This document shows, piece after piece, positions 36,821 through 47,998 of a DNA stretch of 64,000 nt. A program made the position numbers and the translations under genes. Numbering within the stretch: the first letter of the stretch is position 1; every line of letters begins with the position of its first letter. The notes beneath the pieces were generated by a model. It was given only the letters and a program-made list of their open reading frames with translations. It ran no database searches and was not told where the DNA came from. Location of the stretch: NCBI RefSeq assembly GCF_003171515.1, contig NC_089398.1:496001-560000 (forward strand). Reading direction: 5' to 3'. The stretch is from Pyrenophora tritici-repentis (taxonomy: Eukaryota; Ascomycota; Dothideomycetes; Pleosporales; Pleosporaceae).

Positions 36821-37295
36821 CTACGCAGCCTTGACACCACACCCAAGATACCGACACAGACGCTTGAGTGCGCCTTTCTTCTCACTATCCTCGTCTGCCT
36901 GCGTATACGCCTTCATCTTTCTCCCATTCCCATGCCAGAAGGCCATTCGAACTCCTTCTCCAACAACAGCGAGCTCGTCTTCAACAACAGCAGACTCATC
37001 TACAAACAACCCACCGTCAGCACCACCCCTATATCCACCAAACCTATCTATCGCACTCACCCTGCACACTGCACTGACTTTGCGTAGGAGCCTGGGTTTC
37101 AGGTTCAGGCTCACTCCACTCAGTAACCCGAATCTCCCTCGCCTCTTGAGTCAGTCTAGACAGCGAGCGCCGCTCTTGCTCGACTTCATGCAGTGTGGAG
37201 CAGTCGACGAGGTGGGCCATGTGGGCTGGGTTGGGGAGTCCGGTGTTACAGGCGGGTCTCTGCCAGCAGTGTTGGAGTACGTAGCGTCCTGACAT
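36821..37295 (-). CDS. Small hypothetical protein (tentative model)
   Basis: Two minus-strand frames can be joined by a 46-nt intron (37069-37114, GTGAGC donor, GCAG acceptor, no good branch site) to give exons 37115-37295 and 36821-37068, 142 residues. The N-terminal part has a CWQRPACNTGLPNPAHMAHLVDC Cys/His-containing segment and a helical EVEQERRSLSRLTQEAREIRV; the C-terminal part ends in KRLCRYLGCGVKAA. No family is recognised. Alternative splices exist, and the opposite strand is pyrimidine-rich, so this could be a false model. Confidence 0.35.
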
Positions 37296-37814
37296 TATCT
37301 TTTGTAGGGGGTTGAGGGTTTTGAGGCGTTCTAAGTGCCTGGGTGTTGTGGGCTTTGGGTTTGAGGCGAGGACTTTGTCTATATGCGCCTGGGTGTGTAG
37401 TAGAGTCTAATCTTGTGATAGAGCTTCTGTATATAGTCTTTAGCTTTCAAGTGTGTAGTCTTGGGGGTAGTCTTAGTAGTGTCCTGAAGGTTTTGGCTGG
37501 AGTAGAAGAGTAATAGAGAAGAATACAGAACAAGTAGAATCGTTAGACCTTTTACGCTCTTGTCAAGCTTCGAATATTCATCGCATGTTGGTAGCGATAC
37601 TCCACTCAAACATACACTAACTATCATGAGATCAGAAAAGATACCTAATCCACATACACCGCTTTTGATTTTGGCTACATGTGACCAATAGAATGTGACT
37701 GATATCACCGTTTTCGTAGCCAGGACGCGAAAACGCCAGTACCTTACCCAAGAAAATTATACACAACGAATAAGAATCTGCAATCAAGAACAACAACCAG
37801 GACATGACATAGCT
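37296..37814. other. Intergenic region
   Basis: 519 bp of T/G-rich sequence 3' of ILV2; no gene is seen. Confidence 0.4.
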
Positions 37815-40010
37815 TTACCGGCCTGACCTAGACTTTGTTTGTGCTCTACGTTCCTTGGTGGCTTCTATTCCGGTTGTTAGCTTTCAAACGTCATGAGTGG
37901 AGATGTGTGATACGTACTCTCATCATAGACCATAAATTCATGGAGCGCACTACCAGCCGGTACCATGGGCAGCACAGGAACCTTTTGGTCGGTAACGATT
38001 TCGAGAAGAGCGGGACCATCGGTCGCTAGAAGCCACTTGAGAGAGGCTTCGAGCTCATCCGGCTTGGTGCAGCGCTTTGCCTGGACACCCATCGCATCAC
38101 CGAGCTTGACAAAGTCGGCGTTGCGCTGATGTGTGTGCGCGAAGCGATCGGTGTAAAAGAGGGTCTGCCATTGCGTCACCATACCCTGTTCTTCGTTGTT
38201 GAGAATGATGACCTTGACACCAATGTTGAACTCGGCGGCAGTGGAAAGTTCCGTCAGGGTCATGCTAAAGGATGAGTCACCATCAATGTCGATGACCATG
38301 CAGTCAGGGCGAGCGACCTTGGCTCCGATGGCGGCGGGGAGACCATAACCCATCGTTCCGAGACCTCCGGAAGTAATCATGGTGCGGGGGTATCGCCAGC
38401 GGTAATGCTGAGCACACCACATCTGATGTTGTCCGACACCAGTAGTGAGGATGGTTTCCTCTTTGCGGTCTGCAGTGAGATTTGACAGCGTCTCCATGAC
38501 GGTCTGCGGCTTGATTAGGCCATTCTCGCCCTCCTTCTCATAGGCCCATGGGAAACGTTCCTTCCAGGCTGCGATTTGACCCAACCACTCTGGTCTGTCC
38601 TCCACCTTGTTGACAAGAGGAAGGAGATGCTTTAGGTTGACCCCGAGATCGCCCTCTACAGCTTCGGTCGCCTGGATGACCTTGTTGATGTTCTTGGGCA
38701 TAATTTCGAAATGAATGATTCCACCACGGCCCTCTGCCGCTGCCGCCTTTGCTGCAGGAGCGAACTTGGAGATGGCGCCAGTGATACGATCGTCGAAGCG
38801 TGCACCGAGGGCGAGAATGAGGTCTGCCTCCTGCATAGCCATGTTCGCATAAGCTGAGCCGTGCATACCGAGCATATGCAGGGACTTGGGGTCGAGCTCA
38901 TCAAATCCTCCAAGACCCTGCAGAGTGGTGGTCACGGGGATGTTGACCTTGTCCGCAAGTTCCTTTAGAAGCTGGGGTCCATTCTCAGTCTGCATGATAC
39001 CTTGACCGGCATAGATGACGGGCTTCTTGGCCATGTTGATCAAGTTGGCAGATCTCCGTATCGAGTTGTCCAGCTGCTGCTTGCTAAGCTCTCTTGCCGC
39101 AATAGTCGCAGCGCTGACAGTGGTGGGTAGGCTGCTGCTCATGGGAATAGCCCTCTGGAGAACACTGGCTGTGACATCCTTGGGCAGATCAACAAGAACA
39201 GGACCTGGCCGTCCACTTGTCGCAATCTCAAAGGCCTCGTTGATTCTCCGCGGCAGCTCTGCGACGTTCTTGACAAGAACATTCCACTTGGTGCATGGCC
39301 GAGTGATGCCAATCATGTCAGCTTCCTGGAAAGCATCTGATCCAATTGCGCTGGTAACGACCTGTCCACAAAAGACTATCAGAGGGGTTCCATCCATGAG
39401 CGCATCCTGCATTGGTGTGACGACGTTGGTTGCGCCGGGTCCAGATGTGACGAGCACCACACCGGGCTTGCCGCTTGCGCGGGCGTAACCCTCGGCCATA
39501 TGGCCGGCGCCTTGTTCGTGCCGCGGGAGGATAAAATCAAAATGTTTTGACTGGTAGATGGCATCGAAAACGGGTAGAATGGCACCACCGGGGTAGCCGA
39601 CTGGAAATTGTTAGTCCATGTCGATTGATACACTGCAGTAAACGTGACTATGATTTTGGACTTGTCATACAGATGTGCTTGACGCCCTGGCGGAGCATCA
39701 TTTCGTGGAAGATTTCTCCACCAGTCATGCCAACAAAGGAATGGTCCATGGCTGGCGACCGGTACTGCTTCAGAGGCTGGACTTCGCTGTAGTCTTCGCG
39801 ATTGAAAGCGGGTGACGGCCGCGACCGTGACTGTGTTTGTGTAGCCGCTGCTGCGGTACTCTGCGGTCGTTTTGCCTCATCTTTTGTGACTTTACTCGGG
39901 ACAACTTTCGCAGGTCTGCGGAAAGGCGAGATACCGCATCTTTGGGCTGTGGTGGAAAAGTTACGTGTGCCCTTGAGAGCATTCACGGCTCGTGTGCGTG
40001 ACTGTTGCAT
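37815..40010 (-). CDS. ILV2: Acetolactate synthase catalytic subunit, mitochondrial
   Basis: Exons 39671-40010, 37918-39600 and 37815-37864 encode 690 residues. The last exon adds only 16 codons (ATKERRAQTKSRSGR end) and is recovered by a GTACGT...CTAACAACCGGAATAG intron. The first ~85 residues are Arg/Ser/Ala-rich without acids early on, a mitochondrial presequence. The ThDP enzyme hallmarks are present: HEQGAGHMAEGYAR with the catalytic Glu, and the cofactor motif GDSSFSMTLTELSTAAEFNIGVKVIILNN. It makes acetolactate and acetohydroxybutyrate for valine, leucine and isoleucine synthesis. A TGAGTCA site 122 bp upstream suggests general amino-acid control. GQVVTSAIG has Val where yeast and plants have the Pro of the sulfonylurea site. 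Confidence 0.97.
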
Positions 40011-40131
40011 TATGGCGGGTGTCCTCGCAGGACTATATTAATATAGAAGGTGGGGAGTGAGTAAACAAGAGTAAGCGCAAAGAGACGGAGGAGCGGAGAG
40101 TGTGAAAGGGCAAAAGGAAAGCGTTCGCCTT

Positions 40132-40138
40132 TGAGTCA
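40132..40138. promoter_or_regulatory. TGAGTCA, Gcn4/CPC1-type site upstream of ILV2
   Basis: A perfect TGASTCA palindrome lies 122 bp upstream of the ILV2 start codon. Gcn4/CPC1 activates amino-acid biosynthesis genes through this heptamer, so its presence here is biologically sensible. It is also 523 bp from the start of the divergent TRAPPC12-like gene. Confidence 0.65.
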
Positions 40139-40660
40139 ACTGCCCGTTCGCTTTTCGCCTTTGCTCATGGATGCATGGCCCAGGTTCGTGGCGCATATGA
40201 AAAGTTAGTGGAGTTCGTTGGCTGCGCGGCCGGGGGTGTGATTGGGCAATCCCCGCAATTACATGGCTTACAGCCGAACATCGGAGCGCTGATGACTGCC
40301 GTCCCAGCCCAGCCGACGACCCAATACACAATGCAAGCACCGAGTAGAGGAGGGCATAGCCGTGTCGTTTCGGGCGATGAGCGACGTCGAAGTAGCTAAA
40401 CCCCTCTTTCCTTGTCGTGGGAGATGTCGTAGCTAACAGCGGTAGCTGCCCTTGTCCGGCGCACGACAAAGGGTCCCCTCGACGATGACATAGTTGATGA
40501 GTATGGCATGTGGATACATACGAATAGATACACCGTGCTTACATTCTGACGCAGTCCCCTTGCCGAAAGCGCACCCACTCAACCCTCTCGTATCCGCTCT
40601 CCAGTACGTGCTGAGGCATCTCAACAACCACACAATGGCCCAACTCGTGGCATCGACGAC

Positions 40661-41722
40661 ATGCCGTCCAAAGACTTTAGTTTCCTGCAAGACCCACAAG
40701 CATACCACGTCCTCTCCGTAACCAATGTACCTCCACCTTTTCTCAATGCGCCCCATGCGCCGCCCGTATCCTCGCCTATAGACTCACTACTATTATCCGG
40801 ACACTACCGTCTTGCTGCTGTTGCTGCCGCGCGCAACCTCGTCTCAGCTGCGCCAGGCGACCATGACACACTATTCCATTTGGTACATATCCGCCTAGCA
40901 TGTCTCTGTCTATTGCAAGAGCATGCGCTGGCTGCGCAGGAAGCGAAAGTTTTGGGCGATTTGAATAGTACCTTCTACAGGCACCCTCTCACCAACGCGC
41001 ATCTCGTGCCTTGGGATCTGCGACTTTTGGTGGTGCGACTGGCTGCGCTGGGGTATGGAGAGTGGCGCAAGGGCATAATGGGATACTATGAGCTTGCGCG
41101 CGAGTGTCGGGAGAACATACTCAGGCGTCCAGACGACGAAAAGCCAATGTGGCGGTCTCGATTACGAGACTGTGGTATTCGCGTCGCAAACGTTCTGGTA
41201 GAGATGGGCGATCTCGAGGGCGCGGGAAGACATCTGGGCACGCTCGTTGCTGATGGTGAGCAATCGAGAGAGATTTCCATTATGGAGACACTGGTGTGGT
41301 TGAGGGTGGGCGACATGCAGTCAGCACGGCGTTGTCTAGCACGAGCTTCCGAGGTATCCCCAGATGAGTTGGTGGACGACACACTCAGAGCCCTTGTTCA
41401 GTTGGCTGACGCCGACTATCCCGCTGCGACGGCTTCCTTTGAGGCTCTTCGCGAGAAGTTTCCCGAAGATGCCATGGTTGCGCAGAACCTCGCCGTCTGT
41501 TTGCTTTACACAGGACGCATCTCGGATGCGGCTAATATCCTGAGCGAGCTGGTAGACCAGAGTCCGCCTTTCCACTCACTAGTTTTGAATTTGAGCACAG
41601 TGTATGAGCTCTGTACTGAGAAGAATAGAGATAAGAAACTCGCCTTGGCAGAGAAGATGGCGAGTAGGAAAGGGGGTGATGGAGTAGGATGGGAGCTGAG
41701 CAATGCCGAGTTCAAATTGTAG
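40661..41722 (+). CDS. TPR protein, TRAPPC12-like TRAPP subunit
   Basis: A single exon of 353 residues made of helical TPR-like repeats. The C-terminal part (VAQNLAVCLLYTGRISDAANIL...LNLSTVYELCTEKNRDKKLALAEKMA) follows the C-terminal TPR block of TRAPPC12, a TRAPP-III-type subunit involved in ER-to-Golgi traffic and autophagy. The central VPWDLRLLVVRLAALGYGEWRKGIMGYYEL also fits. Function is inferred from family resemblance. An out-of-frame ATG at 40635 opens a 28-codon upstream frame that ends at 40721, overlapping this start, and may lower translation. Confidence 0.75.
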   Translation: MPSKDFSFLQDPQAYHVLSVTNVPPPFLNAPHAPPVSSPIDSLLLSGHYRLAAVAAARNLVSAAPGDHDTLFHLVHIRLACLCLLQEHALAAQEAKVLGDLNSTFYRHPLTNAHLVPWDLRLLVVRLAALGYGEWRKGIMGYYELARECRENILRRPDDEKPMWRSRLRDCGIRVANVLVEMGDLEGAGRHLGTLVADGEQSREISIMETLVWLRVGDMQSARRCLARASEVSPDELVDDTLRALVQLADADYPAATASFEALREKFPEDAMVAQNLAVCLLYTGRISDAANILSELVDQSPPFHSLVLNLSTVYELCTEKNRDKKLALAEKMASRKGGDGVGWELSNAEFKL

Positions 41723-41782
41723 ATAGTGAACACTGGCTCTGTTCATCTTAGCTTTACCACAACGATCGTGAACAGTGCAAGT

Positions 41783-42954
41783 CTAGTCCAGTCTTCGTAG
41801 ATCCAGGATGTCAGACAGCTTAACATTACCCTTGCCTCCCCAGCCTGCAGCGCCTTGGGCAACGTCTGGTCGAACGCGGACATACCAGCCCCACGCACGC
41901 TTGTCCAAATCTTCTTTACTCAATACCTTCGCCCACGATCCATAGAGTGATTCAAGTGCACCCAGGAGTAGACTGAGATTACGTTCTCTTTCTGCTACAA
42001 TGACAGCAGCGGTTCGCTTGGACTTGGCCTTGGTCTTCGTGGTCACTCCTTCCTCCGTCTTGATCTCCTCTTTGATTGTTTCGACGGGTGGACTTTCAAA
42101 GGCTTTGATAAGATAAGCTCTCGCGCTCTGTGCAGTGTAGATTGGTAGATCGCTCGAGCCGCCCTTGTATGAACGCGCACCAGGTTGGTTCGCCTTTTTG
42201 AGTGCCTCTAGATCGACGCCCCAGAGTGCAGGTTCTTTTGGTTTCTCTTCCACAAGTGTATCAGGCGAAGACTTGACTACCTCCTCACACTCCCAATCGT
42301 ACCCCCACCTTTTCATCACTCTCACATCTCTTGTCATGATACGAACAAGGGGCTGGCCTTCACCCCAACCCTCCTCTTCTGCAGGCGTTCCACTATCAAC
42401 TCCGATATGCGCAGCTTTGGTTTTACTATTCATAGACGTGACTGCTTGTGCCAGACTCAATCGACTCGATATGGGCTGCTCAGACATAGTGTACTTGATC
42501 AAGGTGACGGCGAATGCAAGTACCAGAGGTGCCCTATTTGTGTATAAGACTGTAGATTTGAGTATCTCCTCGTCTAGCTCAGGCTCTGGTAGCGCAAGTG
42601 ATGCTTCAAGATCTGCGCCACTAAGCGGTTGTCCATATGTCGGCTTCGCCTTCTTTGGCGTAGGTGCCGTGGCATCACTTGCGGATCGCTTTTTCGACAC
42701 TCTTTTAGCGGCATTCCATACTTGGCGCGCGACCTTGTCGTCTTTGAAGATGGTCTTGAGTGTCTCCAGGTCTGACTTTGATACATCTGACGCCCTGCGC
42801 GTGTGAGTAAACGCGGTGATGCGCTGTCACGTGCTTACGTGTTGAGTCCTGCAGTCTGCAAATCCTTTACCTTGCCCATTGCCTGCGCGAGTGGCACTTT
42901 GGCATCTTGGGATAGAAATCGGAGAAGCGCTTGCACATCTTGTGTCGAGGACAT
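41783..42954 (-). CDS. Conserved fungal protein of unknown function
   Basis: Exons 42839-42954 and 41783-42794 with a 44-nt phase-2 intron encode 375 residues. The N-terminal ~75 residues form a helical module (MSSTQDVQALLRFLSQDA...ASDVSKSDLETLKTIFKDDKVARQVWNAAKR), followed by a basic KKRSASDATAPTPKKAKP nuclear-signal-like stretch. The centre contains YTNRAPLVLAFAVTLIKYTM and PLVRIMTRDVRVMKRWGYDWECEE, and a second basic patch KTKAKSKRTA lies near the end. I recognise no named domain. Only 198 bp separate its start from the divergent SR140 gene. Confidence 0.8.
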
Positions 42955-43152
42955 GGTGATTCACTGTTCTGGTTGTGCGGCGGTGCGGTGACGTTGGTAA
43001 ATCTGGGGCGCGGCATGGCCAAATGGCCGGCGCGCTAATCCGACCCTCACATCCAGGTATGCGGAAAGCTTCAACTTTAACAGCCGCGACACGTCGACGA
43101 ACCTCACGCTTTTGCCGGACAATCTGCTGTGAATCCCTAACCAACAGCCAAC
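42955..43152. promoter_or_regulatory. Compact bidirectional promoter
   Basis: 198 bp between divergent start codons of the conserved unknown and SR140 genes, without a TATA box. Confidence 0.5.
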
Positions 43153-45240
43153 ATGTCGTTCAAGTTCTCACTAGGGGCTGCGAAAACCGGCAAGGCGCCA
43201 TTGAACGCCAAAGCAAAAGAAGAGGCCGAAGCGAAGGCGCGCGAAGAGAAGAATGCCCTGGATAAGGTCATGGCCGATCTCGAGGAGGAACACGGAGCTA
43301 AAAAGAGTGTATTGGGAGAGCCGGAGCGTCAGCAAGAGACTGAAGAAGTTTTCGTCCCGACAGGGAGCAAGAGGCATTTCACAGGCAGGGCGCGCACTAT
43401 GAAGAGCGGACCGGGTACACTCGAAGCTGAGCCTTTCGATGGCTACTCAAGACCAGGCCCAGGTATGGGAAGACTCGCGCCGCAGGTTCCCTCGAAATTT
43501 GCAAGGGCAATGCCTACAGGTCCCGCTGCGCAAGATGGCTCCAAGCAGGCGGAGAATGTATACACGACGGTCGTAGCAAAAGCCTCAAACCTACCACCCG
43601 CAATCGACCCCCGTCGCGTGGAAGAACTATTCGCTGCATTCCCCTCACTCAAGGTCACAAGGGTTGAGAGGGTTCCACCACAGGGCCCCGCCGCGAGCGG
43701 TCGGCCGTCCGCAACGATGAAGGTCGTATTCGACAAGGATGTGACTGCGCGCGACCTCGACGACGCCATGAACAAGCTCAACGATAAGATGTATTTGGGC
43801 AGGGGCTATTATCTACATTTGGACAGATATCTTGGTGGTCGTTCAGTGGATACCGCACAACGTGCAGAGCCCTTTGGCGCACGATGGCAGGCACCCGATG
43901 TACCCAAAGGCTATGCGCCCCCTCCAGATCTAGGCGGTGGTGGAAACGCTAGAAATAGGCCACGCGAAGACAGGGAGCAGCTCATAGTCACCGCCAACCA
44001 ACCCCCGGATATCGCTACACTGAAGCTGGTACACCAGACCATCGAAGGTGTTATACTTGGTGGGGTTGAGTTTGAGGCTGCTTTGATGAACGACCCGCAA
44101 GTTCAAGAGGAGGAACGATTTGCTTGGCTCTACGATCAGAAGCACCCCGTGAACCGATACTACCGTTGGCGTCTACATCAGATTGTTTGCGATAGCCCCG
44201 ATGCCGAGATCTTCAAGAATCATGGCATCTGGCGAGGTCCAGCAGATCCACTTCCCCATGAGTTTGTTGACGATTTACAAACATTTGAACCAGAGGACAC
44301 TCCTATAGACAGTGATGACGAAGACGAAAAGGAGAAGCCTCTATACAAGCCTCTCCCAGTTGGTGACAACTATCCTGGTCGCGTCGACAATGGACACGGC
44401 ATCATGGATCCTAAATCACGCGCCATGTTACTATGGTTGATCACTCACATGCCGCCTGGCAGCATTGTGGTCGACGAAATCGCAGCTGTTGCTACCTTTG
44501 CAATGGATCACACCAATCAAGGCATGGATGAGGTCATTCACATTCTCGTGTCAAATATCATACAGCCTTTCCAGTTGACGGAGACAAACATGAAGTTCAA
44601 GGGGGATTTGGACGGAAAGGATGACATTCGCCGTCCGGATCTTCGACAGGTGACTGTGAACGCTCTTCGACTCCTTTCAGATGTGCTTCTAGTCGCTCCA
44701 TCAGGGCCTTCCGGTTCCTACAAATACAGACAAGCTATCGGCACAGAGCTCGTGGCCCGCAAAGTCTTTGAGCATCTCGAGCAACTCCCCACGCAGCTGG
44801 AGATGGGCCGTATGACTGAGAGGAGCTATAGAGACGAGGTCAACTCGATCCTTAGGGTATGGCAAGATGAGCGTCTATTCGACGAGGGTCCTCTCCGCCA
44901 TATCGACGAGGCATTTAATGCGCGCGAGAGGCAAAAGGAGGAGGAAGAACAGGCAAAGCGGTTGGCAGAGAAGAGGAAGCGCAAGGGCAAAGTCGTGCGT
45001 AGGGCAGTCAGCGCCAGCGCAGATGAGCAGAGCGAGGACAGGATGGACGTGGACGACGCGCAGACTCCTGAAGCAGCAACCCCAGATGCACCAGTCATGG
45101 AGGAACCTGCAGAACAGGCTGTGCCGGAAGAAGTCCCCAAGCCGGCGCCCCAGCCTCTTATTCCAGGCGAGACGGCAGTGGAGAGGGCTCGCCGGTTACG
45201 CCCGAAGGCGGAGGACATGTTTGCGCTTGACGACGTGTAG
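43153..45240 (+). CDS. SR140 / U2SURP-type splicing factor
   Basis: A single exon of 695 residues. Domain order is RRM (about 135-225), SURP (about 290-345; HQTIEGVILGGVEFEAALMN, then FAWLYDQKHPVNRYYRWRLHQI) and a CID-like helical domain (about 400-560; MLLWLITHMPPGSIVVDEIAAVATFAM...NALRLLSDVLL), followed by a Lys/Arg/Glu-rich tail and an acidic end. This is the architecture of U2-associated SR140 (U2SURP), a U2 snRNP component. The N-terminal FKFSLGAAKTGK also fits fungal homologues. The RS domain of the animal protein is largely absent; the tail is KRKRKGKVVRRAVS with acidic blocks. Confidence 0.9.
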   Translation: MSFKFSLGAAKTGKAPLNAKAKEEAEAKAREEKNALDKVMADLEEEHGAKKSVLGEPERQQETEEVFVPTGSKRHFTGRARTMKSGPGTLEAEPFDGYSRPGPGMGRLAPQVPSKFARAMPTGPAAQDGSKQAENVYTTVVAKASNLPPAIDPRRVEELFAAFPSLKVTRVERVPPQGPAASGRPSATMKVVFDKDVTARDLDDAMNKLNDKMYLGRGYYLHLDRYLGGRSVDTAQRAEPFGARWQAPDVPKGYAPPPDLGGGGNARNRPREDREQLIVTANQPPDIATLKLVHQTIEGVILGGVEFEAALMNDPQVQEEERFAWLYDQKHPVNRYYRWRLHQIVCDSPDAEIFKNHGIWRGPADPLPHEFVDDLQTFEPEDTPIDSDDEDEKEKPLYKPLPVGDNYPGRVDNGHGIMDPKSRAMLLWLITHMPPGSIVVDEIAAVATFAMDHTNQGMDEVIHILVSNIIQPFQLTETNMKFKGDLDGKDDIRRPDLRQVTVNALRLLSDVLLVAPSGPSGSYKYRQAIGTELVARKVFEHLEQLPTQLEMGRMTERSYRDEVNSILRVWQDERLFDEGPLRHIDEAFNARERQKEEEEQAKRLAEKRKRKGKVVRRAVSASADEQSEDRMDVDDAQTPEAATPDAPVMEEPAEQAVPEEVPKPAPQPLIPGETAVERARRLRPKAEDMFALDDV

Positions 45241-45812
45241 AGGTTTTGTATTGGGATATGGACGGATGATACCCTCGATGAGCAGTGAATGTCTACCCAT
45301 GTATTATAGTATCTAGCTCGTAGTAGCTGGTTCTCTTGAATTACAAACAAGCAAGAAAGGCGCCATGGCACTAGTTTCACCCTATCCATCACCCCACACC
45401 TGATCGCCGGTAGACACGGCCCCTGATTCGAGGCGTCTGGCCAAACACCTGTTGAGTTCCCTCGAAGCGCACAGTGCTGTCGTCGATGCAAAATCAGGGC
45501 AGCTCCTTGAAGGGATGTCAAGGCTGTGATCAGGTGCAATCGTGATTGGCTCGTGACTAGGGCGTGGACCCCATCATCGTGGGACCGCCCGCTACTGAAG
45601 CTCTCCGCCTAAACCTACAACACAGACACACTTGTAGTTCCAACTCACACCGCCTCCCGGTCCTATTTCGCATACTTACTCGCGCAGCTGCCCCTCCGGC
45701 GGCGGCTCTCTCGCAGGGATAATTTCTCCCTCGATACATTTTTCGCCAAGCCCACGGCTCTTCCGCTCCCATCTCCGCAGCTTCACAACCAACACCACCA
45801 CTCCAGAGCAAG
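45241..45812. other. Intergenic region
   Basis: 572 bp; 3' region of SR140 and promoter with a C-rich leader of the DUF7918 gene. No coding frame is supported. Confidence 0.45.
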
Positions 45813-47591
45813 ATGCCTACATTCCTAGGCTTGGCAGTCAGTATACACGCTGATTCGAATCCTCTGCCCGAGTATTCGATACAGAAGCAATCAAAATATC
45901 ACCGTATCACGTCTTATATCCCCGTCCCACCAGCAAAGATACCGCCTGGCGCTACCAAGCCTGAACAGTCTTCCTTTGCCATATCCATCACTTTGCTCAC
46001 TCCAGGTCTCCACGTGCCATACTCGACCCCAAAGCCCACGGAAGATGACCCCAATCCGAAAGCCAAAATCGTCGGCGGCCTGCCAGGACAAACAGGCGAG
46101 CGGGGCAAGTACGGTCCCACGATAGCCCCCTACAAGCCCCTCACCACTTCGCCAAACGAGACAATCGCTGCCTACATATACTTTGACGGCCGGGCAAAGG
46201 AAGAGGTTGCGACTCTGCTGCGCCGCGGCGAAGAGACGTGGGTCAACTCACGGTGGGTCAGCGTACCAGAGTCAGAAGGCGGTGGCCTGGCAGAGCGCGA
46301 GTTCCTCTTCCGCGAGGTCGGCCTGGAGAGATGGCTAAACGGCCTGGATCTCGAAGGCAAGGACAAGGACGTGGCCGCCAAGCTTGAGCGGAGACGGCAG
46401 CGTCTAGAGAAGAAGCGGGCGAAGCGGAGGGAGGCTATGAACAGCAGCGACGAGGAAGACACCAAGGTATCCAGCAATGGTGTGCTACGCTACAGCGAAA
46501 GCAAAGACGCGCCCGTCGAGACTCTCTCAGGCAACGACGAATTCTTCACGACCGACTCGGATTCCGACGACGAGCCTCCCATGCCCGAAGCAGCAGGCCA
46601 GATCAAGGTCGCCTTGTTCCGCGTTTTGGCATCTGGCGAGATCAAGCGCGGCGAGTACTCTCCCCAGTTTGACGCACACGACGATGACGAGCAGAATGGC
46701 GGTGGCGAGGGCGAGGACGTTGACCACACGACGAGTTTCGCAAAGCCCAAGACTCTCGATCCAAAGTCCATCAGCACCCAGACTGTCACCGGAATAGATC
46801 CCCCTGACAAGCCGTATGCGGTCTTTACATTTCTGTATCGCGGAGAGCGTAAGTTTTGTTCCTCGACTCACAGTTCCAGCTGACAACAACAGGCCAATTG
46901 CGCAAGATGGGCATCTTGAACACGAAAGAACCCCCCAAGATCACGTCCCCAACGACCAAGCGAAAATCAGGAACCCTCGACTTTGGCAGCCTGAAGCCTC
47001 TGAACGCAGCCGCCGGTACCAAGAACTTTGGCGGTTATCGAGAGACATCACCCAAGTCCAAGCTAAAGAAGGAAGACGCCATGGACAGTGATGCCGATGA
47101 CGAGGACGATGTCACGGTGGAGGATATGGAAGATGACAAGGACATTGGTGACAATGGCATGCTATCTCCTGAGGATGCTTTGAAGCAGGGCGAGCTCGCT
47201 GAAGGCGTACGCAAGATCAAGGCAAGTTGACAGTTCATCAGACCCATGCAATGCTAACAACACACAGCTCAAGCGCCAACACTCTGCAGAACCACTAGGC
47301 CGTCCTGGAGGCCCATCTACCGACATGTCTCCTCTTTCCACGCCAGGTCTCGACGCCACGTCAGCAGCGGAGGCCTCGTCATCTGCGGCCCCCAATACGA
47401 CAGAATTGAATGACACAAGCTCCATTGCTTCTCCTTTCAAAAAGCAGCGAGCGTCGTTGCCCGGATTCGATGACAGTGTTCGAAGGAGTTTGGGACAAGC
47501 AATAATGGGCGCACAGAAAGAGCATCGAGGGAATTCGGAAAGCCACATTCCCACAATCGAAACGAAGATGGAGGAGGATGAGGAATTGTGA
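45813..47591 (+). CDS. DUF7918-type protein, probably nuclear
   Basis: Exons 45813-46848, 46893-47221 and 47268-47591 encode 562 residues. The N-terminal ~190 residues (MPTFLGLAVSIHADSNPLPEYSIQKQ...VNSRWVSVPESEGGGLAEREFLFREV) and VALFRVLASGEIKRGEYSPQ near 270 form the DUF7918 fold of filamentous fungi, whose role is unknown. A basic ERRRQRLEKKRAKRRE helix (about 192-207) looks like a nuclear signal. The rest is acidic and Ser/Pro-rich, with several DSDSDDE/DADDEDD CK2-like sites. Intron 1 is conventional (44 nt). Intron 2 (47222-47267) starts with GC: AAG|GCAAGT, and only this donor keeps the frame. Confidence 0.85.
47222..47267 (+). other. GC-AG intron in the DUF7918 gene
   Basis: AAG|GCAAGTTG ... 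GCTAAC ... CACACAG, 46 nt, phase 0. The nearby GT at 47226 would shift the frame relative to the last exon. Confidence 0.75.
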
Positions 47592-47998
47592 CCTGAGAAC
47601 TCTTGTTCCAGAGCGCGTTTGGATGAGGCAACGAACTCTCTTTTACTCACATTTGTCCGACTATTGCGACTCTCACTAAACGTGCCGCTACACATTATAC
47701 CACGCGGCGCCAGCCGTCATCTCATCAAGGCGCATTGGGAACGGATCCGAACACGATTTGGGTCTTGGGTACCAGTATTGACAGCCTTTGGTTCCGGGTG
47801 GCAGATTCTGTACATGATTCATAATTTCCTATGTTTTGATCTAGGGCACTGGTGAGATGGAGTTGGGCGGTCAAGACGCGAAGGCATTGCAGTGTGCAAG
47901 TTGGCTAGCGGGAAGAAGTACAATAGAGTGGTACATGTGACTGTTTGATGCGTTGACGATGTGATGCAAAGGGTAGTAGATTATGATAGACTAATGCA
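47592..47998. other. 3' region between convergent genes
   Basis: 407 bp between the convergent DUF7918 and HAD genes. A 78-codon open frame at 47619 starts with TTG, has no ATG and is not considered coding. Confidence 0.45.

Noticed and set aside
47619..47855. 78-codon frame between convergent genes
   Set aside because: It begins with TTG, has no early ATG and sits in the expected 3'-UTR.
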